Shown: positions 59,247 through 64,000 of the stretch, one piece after another | How the letters are laid out: each line of letters opens with the position of its first letter | How positions within the stretch are numbered: position 1 is the stretch's first letter | From: Bordetella genomosp. 10 | Lineage (GTDB): Bacteria > Pseudomonadota > Gammaproteobacteria > Burkholderiales > Burkholderiaceae_B | Length of the DNA stretch: 64,000 nt | Reading direction: 5' to 3' | Assembly: GCF_002261225.1 (NCBI RefSeq) | Contig: NZ_NEVM01000002.1 | Coordinates: 1,426,001-1,490,000 of the forward strand | Position numbers and translations under genes: made by a program | The notes under the pieces: model-generated | What the model saw: only the letters and a program-made list of their open reading frames with translations | Told to the model about the DNA's origin: nothing | The model's database searches: none

Positions 59247-60197
59247 TCAATCCTGATGCGAGGCCACCTCGTTCTCCAGCATCCGCACGCCCGGCAACTG
59301 CGTGGCGTAGATGGACTGCGCCAGCGCCTCGATGGCCGCCAGGCGCGGAAAGCTGCGCCGCCAGGCCAGCACCACGCGCCGGTCGGGCGTCGGCGGCTCC
59401 AGCGGAACATAGGTCAGGAGGCTGTCGGCGGGCGGATGTTCGGGCACCGCCGTGATCGGCAGCACCGTGATGCCGATGCCGGCGGCGACCATGTGACGTA
59501 TGGTTTCCAGCGACGACCCCTCGAAGGTGCGCTGGATGCCGTCGCTGGCCGCGGAAAACCGCGACAGTTCAGGACAGACTTCCAGCACCTGGTCGCGGAA
59601 GCAGTGCCCGCTGCCCAGTAGCAGCATGGTCTGCTGCTTCAGGTCCTCGGCGTGGATGCTCTTGCGCTTGGCCCAGGGATGGTCGCGCGGCACCGCCACC
59701 AGGAAAGGTTCGTCGTACAAGGGCTGCACCACCAGTCCGGCCTCGGGCAGCGGCAAGGCCATGATGGCGCAATCGATCTCGCCTTGGCGCAGCAGTTCCA
59801 CCAGGCGCACCGTGAAGTTCTCCTGCAGCAGCAGCGGCATCTGCGGCGTGCGCGCGATCTGCACCGGCACCAGGCGCGGCAACAGATAGGGACCGATGGT
59901 GTGGATCACGCCCACGCGCAGCGGCCCCGCCAGCGGATCGTGCCCATGGCGGGCGATTTCCTTGATGCCCGCGCTTTCCTCCAGCACCTTCTGCGCCTGC
60001 GCGACGATGCGCTGGCCGATCGCCGTCACGCCGACCTCGGCGCCGCCGCGCTCGAAGATGGTCACGCCCAGCTCGTCCTCCAGCTTGCGGATGGCCACCG
60101 ACAAGGTCGGCTGGCTGACGAAACACGCCTCGGCCGCACGGCCGAAATGGCGCTCGCGCGCAACGGCGACGATATATTTGAGTTCGGTGAGCGTCAT
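59247..60197 (-). CDS. oxyR: OxyR, hydrogen-peroxide-responsive LysR regulator
   Basis: 316 residues. The N-terminal HTH has AEACFVSQPTLSVAIRKLEDELGVTIFER (about 22-50). The effector domain carries GSGHCFRDQVLEVC, in which the two cysteines fall at residues 199 and 208, exactly the E. coli OxyR disulfide pair. So it is OxyR by position, not just by family. It lies 42 bp after recG on the same strand and upstream of dps, its classical target. Confidence 0.97.
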   Translation of the reverse strand: MTLTELKYIVAVARERHFGRAAEACFVSQPTLSVAIRKLEDELGVTIFERGGAEVGVTAIGQRIVAQAQKVLEESAGIKEIARHGHDPLAGPLRVGVIHTIGPYLLPRLVPVQIARTPQMPLLLQENFTVRLVELLRQGEIDCAIMALPLPEAGLVVQPLYDEPFLVAVPRDHPWAKRKSIHAEDLKQQTMLLLGSGHCFRDQVLEVCPELSRFSAASDGIQRTFEGSSLETIRHMVAAGIGITVLPITAVPEHPPADSLLTYVPLEPPTPDRRVVLAWRRSFPRLAAIEALAQSIYATQLPGVRMLENEVASHQD

Positions 60198-60239
60198 ATT
60201 CGCGGTTCCAGTAATGTGGCCCGGACGGCGGCCAGGATC

Positions 60240-62381
60240 TCAGGTCCGTAGAAAATCTTCGCGGCCGCGCATCCAGCGCGCCAGATGCGCCTCGGCGGCC
60301 GCCGGATGCTCGGCGCGCAGCCAGGCCGCGGCTTCGCGGGCCTGCTCGGCGATTCGGGCATCGATTTCGATATCGGCGAAGCGCAACAGCGCGGTGCCCG
60401 ACTGGCGCGTGCCGAGAAACTCGCCGGGGCCGCGCTGCGCCAGGTCGCGGCGCGCGATCTCGAAGCCATCCGAGGTTTCGAACATGGCGCGCAGGCGTTC
60501 GCGGGCGACGCCGGACAAGGGCCTCGCGTACAGCAGCACGCACACGGACTCCGCCGTGCCCCGCCCTACCCGCCCGCGCAGTTGATGCAACTGGGCCAGG
60601 CCGAAACGCTCGGCATGCTCGATCACCATCAGCGAGGCATTGGGCACGTCGACGCCGACCTCGATGACCGTGGTCGCCACCAGCACGTCGACCTCGCCCG
60701 CGCGGAACGCCTGCATGACCTCGGCCTTCTCGGACTGCGACAAGCGCCCGTGCACCAGCCCGACCCGCAGATCGGGCAAGGCCTCGCACAAGGCCTGGTG
60801 CGTGTCGACGGCCGTCTGCAATTCCAGCGCCTCGCTTTCCTCGACCAGCGGGCAGACCCAATAGACCTGGCGGCCCTGCCGCGCCGCCTGCGCGATATGG
60901 GCGATGACTTCCTCCCGGCGCGCGTCGCTGACCAGCTTGGTCACCACCGGGGTGCGGCCGGGCGGCAGCTCGTCGATCACCGAGACGTCCAGGTCGGCGA
61001 AAAACGTCATCGCCAGCGTGCGCGGAATGGGCGTGGCGCTCATGTTCAGTTGATGCGGAATCAGCCGCGCCCGCGGCGCTTCGCCCTTGCGCGCCAGCGC
61101 CAGCCGCTGGCCGACGCCGAAGCGATGCTGTTCGTCCACGATGGACAGGCCCAGGCGCGCGAACTCCACGTGGTCCTGGATCAGGGCCTGCGTGCCCACC
61201 ACCAGGTCGACGTCGCCCGCGGCCACCGCGGCGACGGCCTCGCGGCGCGCCTTCGCCCCCAGGCTGCCACTGAGCCATGCGATGCGCACGCCCAGCGGCC
61301 GCAGCCAATCCACCAACTTGCCGAAATGCTGTTCGGCCAGGATTTCCGTCGGCGCCATCAGCCCCACCTGCGCGCCGGCCTCGATGGCCTGCGCCGCGGC
61401 GATGGCCGCCACCACCGTCTTGCCGCTGCCGACGTCGCCTTGCAGCAGGCGGTGCATGGGATAAGGCTGGCCCAGGTCGGCGCGGATTTCCGCCACCACG
61501 CGCATCTGCGCGGCCGTCAGCGTGAACGGCAGCACGCCGTACAGGCGCGCCACCAGGCCGTCCGGGGCGTCCGTCGCGCGCAGCGGCATGGCGCGGTTGG
61601 CGCGCCGCGCCGCGCGCGCCGCCGCCAGCGACAACTGCTGCGCCAGCAACTCGTCGAACTTGACGCGCAGCCAGGCCGGATGCGCGCGCTCGATCAAGGC
61701 GTCCTCGCTGACGCCCGGCGGCGGCGCGTGCAGCAAACGGATGGAAGCGTCGAAAGGCTGCAGGTCGTAGCGTTCACGCACCGCGTCCGGCAAGGTGTCG
61801 CCCAGGTCGGTCTCGGCCAGCGCCTGCGCGATGGCCTTGCGCAGCACCGGCTGCTGCAGGCCTTCCGTGGTCGGATAGACCGGCGTGAGCGACGTCGCCA
61901 GGGGCGCGTCGGCGGACGCCATGCGCGGATGCACCATTTCGCGCCCGAAGATGCCGCCGCGCACCTCGCCGCGCGCCCGCAGGCGCCGGCCCACCGTCAA
62001 TTGCTTCTGCTGGCTGGGATAGAAGTTCAGCCAGCGCAATTGCAGCTCGCCGGATTCGTCGGCGATGGCGGCGGTCAGTTGCCGGCGCGGCCGGTACGTG
62101 ACCTCGCAGCGCGTGATCTCGCCTTCGACCTGGGCCGGATAGCCCGGCCGCAGCGCCGAGATGGGGATGACCCGCGTTTCGTCCTCATAGCGCAGCGGCA
62201 GGTGCAGCACCAGGTCCATGGACGTGGTCAGCCCGAGCGTGCGCAGCCGCCGTTCCAGGTCGGAACGGGGCGCGGCGCCGTCGGCCTTGTCCGCCTTCGC
62301 GCCGGCGGTCTTGCCGCGCCGGGAGGCGGGTTTGCCGTCGGCCGCGGGAGCGGGTTTGCGGGAAGCCGCTGAAACAGGCAT
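60240..62381 (-). CDS. recG: ATP-dependent DNA helicase RecG
   Basis: 713 residues. A 40-residue Ala/Lys-rich lead, then the wedge domain (FYPSQQKQLTVGRRLRARGEV). The helicase core has Walker A GDVGSGKT, VDEQHRFG (DEAH-type box), TSATPIPRTLAM, and TVIEVGVDVPNA plus QLRGRVGRG in the second RecA fold. It remodels stalled forks and branch-migrates Holliday junctions. It forms a recG-oxyR pair. Confidence 0.97.
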   Translation of the reverse strand: MPVSAASRKPAPAADGKPASRRGKTAGAKADKADGAAPRSDLERRLRTLGLTTSMDLVLHLPLRYEDETRVIPISALRPGYPAQVEGEITRCEVTYRPRRQLTAAIADESGELQLRWLNFYPSQQKQLTVGRRLRARGEVRGGIFGREMVHPRMASADAPLATSLTPVYPTTEGLQQPVLRKAIAQALAETDLGDTLPDAVRERYDLQPFDASIRLLHAPPPGVSEDALIERAHPAWLRVKFDELLAQQLSLAAARAARRANRAMPLRATDAPDGLVARLYGVLPFTLTAAQMRVVAEIRADLGQPYPMHRLLQGDVGSGKTVVAAIAAAQAIEAGAQVGLMAPTEILAEQHFGKLVDWLRPLGVRIAWLSGSLGAKARREAVAAVAAGDVDLVVGTQALIQDHVEFARLGLSIVDEQHRFGVGQRLALARKGEAPRARLIPHQLNMSATPIPRTLAMTFFADLDVSVIDELPPGRTPVVTKLVSDARREEVIAHIAQAARQGRQVYWVCPLVEESEALELQTAVDTHQALCEALPDLRVGLVHGRLSQSEKAEVMQAFRAGEVDVLVATTVIEVGVDVPNASLMVIEHAERFGLAQLHQLRGRVGRGTAESVCVLLYARPLSGVARERLRAMFETSDGFEIARRDLAQRGPGEFLGTRQSGTALLRFADIEIDARIAEQAREAAAWLRAEHPAAAEAHLARWMRGREDFLRT

Positions 62382-62437
62382 GTCGCGCGTGGGTCCTGCA
62401 AGCGGCGCGGCCGCTCGCGTGGAACGATCGATGGGGT

Positions 62438-62824
62438 CTAGATGACCAGAATCGCTTCGACCTCGAACTGGGCGCCCTTGGGCAGGCTCGCCACGCCCAC
62501 CGTCGAACGCGCCGGGAACGGCTGCGGAATGATCTCGGCCATGATGGCGTTGGCGGCGGCGAACTTGCCCAGGTCCGTCAGGAACAGGGTGAGCTTGACG
62601 ATGTTCTCCAGCGTGCCGCCTGCTTCCTTGATGACGGCCTGCATGTTCTCGAAGGCCTGGCGCACCTGGGCCTCGAAATTCTCGGAAACCATATCCCCGG
62701 TGTGCGGCTCCAGGCCGATCTGGCCCGACAGGTAGACCGTCTTGCCGCCATTCACGGCCACCGCCTGGGAGTAAGGTCCCACGGCGGCGGGCGCGGCCTG
62801 GGTGTGGATGATCTGCTTGCTCAT
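62438..62824 (-). CDS. ridA: RidA/YjgF-family enamine/imine deaminase
   Basis: 128 residues. AAPAAVGPYSQAV (about 11-23) and VYLSGQIGL at the start, RSTVGVASLPKGAQFEVEAILV at the end with the conserved Arg. RidA clears reactive enamines made by PLP enzymes. AAGGA precedes ATG 62824. Same strand as recG, 57 bp upstream of it, so possibly cotranscribed. Confidence 0.95.
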   Translation of the reverse strand: MSKQIIHTQAAPAAVGPYSQAVAVNGGKTVYLSGQIGLEPHTGDMVSENFEAQVRQAFENMQAVIKEAGGTLENIVKLTLFLTDLGKFAAANAIMAEIIPQPFPARSTVGVASLPKGAQFEVEAILVI

Positions 62825-63195
62825 GAGGGGATCCTTGAAAGGCGTTGTCTGACTTAATCCTTAGTCTATCGAAGTTTAATCATCAATAGTTGCATGCGAA
62901 AGACCTGGACGGGACGGCGGGTGAATGCGGTAGTTGTAACGGACGGGCGGAAAAGGTTTGGCTCCAGCGGCGATTTCGGCCTCAGGACTATCCGATTCCG
63001 GGCTATCCCTCAGGGGGCCTGCTTTCCTCGGGACACGCAAATCGACGGCTTCCGCATCCTCGCAAGCGGGCGAAACCTCCCTGTGCATGGCGGCATCGGG
63101 TTTATCTATGAATTCATCCTGTTTTTCGATTTCACGAATCGGCCTCTACCTGCCTATAGTGCAGCCACAAATCACAATCACAACCGGAGACACTC
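62825..63195. other. 371-bp intergenic region with promoters for ridA and a Bug gene
   Basis: No gene supported. The left third is AT-rich (ridA promoter region). The right end holds a good promoter for the Bug gene at 63196. No repeat element seen. Confidence 0.6.
63131..63160 (+). promoter_or_regulatory. Sigma-70-like promoter for the 63196 Bug gene
   Basis: TTCACG (63131-63136), 18-bp spacer, TATAGT (63155-63160); transcription would begin near 63167, 29 bases before the ATG, with GGAG (63186-63189) as ribosome site. Confidence 0.55.
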
Positions 63196-64000
63196 ATGCG
63201 ATTCACCGCGTCCCGCGTATTTGCGCTGCTGCTGGCCGGCGCCGCCCTGGCCCCGGCGGCACAGGCCGCCGATTTTCCCAACCACCCCATTACCTTCGTG
63301 GTGCCGTTCGCGCCGGGCAGCGCCACCGACCAGATCGGCCGCGCCATCGGCCAGGGCGTGACGCAGGAAAGCGGCCAGGCCGTGATCATCGAGAACAAGC
63401 CGGGCGCCAGCGCCATGATAGGCGCGCAAACGGTGGCGCGGGCCGCGCCCGACGGCTACACCGTGCTGATCACCACCAATACCACGCACGCCGCCAACGA
63501 GCATTTGTACAAGCACTTGCAGTACGACCCCGTGAAGGACTACGCGCCCTTGACGCTGTTGGGCAAGGGGGCCCAGATCATGGTGGTGCGGCCGGACTCG
63601 CCTTATAAGAACGTCCAGGACCTGCTGGACGCCGCGCGCAAGAATCCGGGCAAGCTCAGCTTCGGCAGCGGCAGCTCCAGCAGCCGCATCGCGGGCGAAT
63701 TGCTGCAGCAGATGACCGGCGTCAAGCTGCTGCACGTGCCTTACAAGAGCAATCCGCTGGCGGTCACGGACCTGCTGGGCGGCCAGATCACCCTGATGAT
63801 CACCGACACCGCCACCGGCCTGCCGCAGGTGCAATCCGGCAAGTTGCGCGCATTGGGCGTGACGACGTTGAAGCGCTCGCCGCTGGCGCCGGACGTGCCG
63901 ACCATCGCCGAGGCCGGCGTGCCGGGCTACGAGATGGGTTACTGGTTCGCCGCCTATGCCCCGGCCAACACGCCGCCGGCCGTCGTCCAGAAGCTGCATG
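63196..64000 (+). CDS. Bug-family (TctC-like) solute-binding receptor, C-terminus beyond right edge
   Basis: About 268 residues visible of an expected 325. Sec signal ends AAQA near residue 24. The mature start PITFVVPFAPGSATDQIGRAI, PDGYTVLI and LHVPYKSNPLAVTDLLGG are complete family hallmarks. GGAG precedes ATG 63196. Fifth Bug receptor of the window; its partner genes, if any, lie to the right. Confidence 0.93.
   Translation, partial: MRFTASRVFALLLAGAALAPAAQAADFPNHPITFVVPFAPGSATDQIGRAIGQGVTQESGQAVIIENKPGASAMIGAQTVARAAPDGYTVLITTNTTHAANEHLYKHLQYDPVKDYAPLTLLGKGAQIMVVRPDSPYKNVQDLLDAARKNPGKLSFGSGSSSSRIAGELLQQMTGVKLLHVPYKSNPLAVTDLLGGQITLMITDTATGLPQVQSGKLRALGVTTLKRSPLAPDVPTIAEAGVPGYEMGYWFAAYAPANTPPAVVQKLH

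Noticed and set aside
1..64000. tRNA, rRNA, insertion sequences, phage or integrase genes
   Set aside because: None recognised on either strand; the accessory character comes from catabolic islands rather than a visible mobile element.

Overview
The window is a 64 kb stretch of a GC-rich, densely coding betaproteobacterial chromosome, most like Bordetella/Achromobacter (Alcaligenaceae). The pointers are: five Bug-type solute receptors (the receptor family that is massively expanded in Bordetella), many FCD-type GntR regulators beside small catabolic operons, an oxyR-recG gene order, and short GC-rich intergenic dyads repeated at several sites. No tRNA, rRNA, insertion sequence, prophage or CRISPR array was seen. 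Genus is inference; no database search was possible.

Layout. 1-12540: small catabolic operons. These are gntR with two tandem Bug receptors and an isopropylmalate/tartrate-type dehydrogenase (cut by the left edge), a GST, two MFS transporters (one with a divergent gntR), a ligJ-ligK pair with a divergent iclR, and an SDR with a Bug receptor. 12995-23482: an 11-gene, single-strand island with two complete Ssu/Tau/NMT1-like ABC importers around an MDR oxidoreductase, a PaaI-type thioesterase, an AMP-dependent CoA ligase and an acyl-thioesterase-like hydrolase; several junctions are ATGA overlaps. 23523-26661: nitroreductase, a LivF-like protein that has lost every ATPase motif, and EgtB. 26663-33569: a DNA-repair block in which a FAN1-like VRR-NUC nuclease plus an XPD/DinG-like helicase with an N-terminal nuclease-like region diverge from DNA polymerase II across one perfect LexA box. 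33576-37472: chemoreceptor plus PAS-GGDEF-EAL protein. 38003-41587: nitronate monooxygenase with LysR, an LprI-like secreted protein and a cell-wall amidase. 41925-51579: two-subunit aconitase X, GAF protein, solitary ParB-like protein, a repeat-bearing lipoprotein, another Bug receptor, AMP nucleosidase, an orphan Liv-type binding protein and a small hydrolase. 51593-58558: a sugar-acid catabolic module (MFS, acetoacetate-decarboxylase-like protein, D-2-hydroxyacid dehydrogenase, SDR, gntR, and divergently an enolase-superfamily dehydratase and an FAH-family hydrolase). 58589-64000: dps, oxyR, recG, ridA and a fifth Bug receptor cut by the right edge.

How the parts fit. Most of the window scavenges organic acids: periplasmic receptors and MFS permeases feed short pathways, each with a local GntR/IclR/LysR regulator and often an inverted repeat beside it. 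The strongest non-metabolic unit is the LexA-controlled polB / FAN1-like / DinG-like set, which reads as one DNA-damage (probably crosslink) repair module. The least explained items are the twin-ABC island, the pseudo-ATPase at 24502, the lone ParB-like protein, and perfect palindromes at 12821-12966 and 44321-44338.
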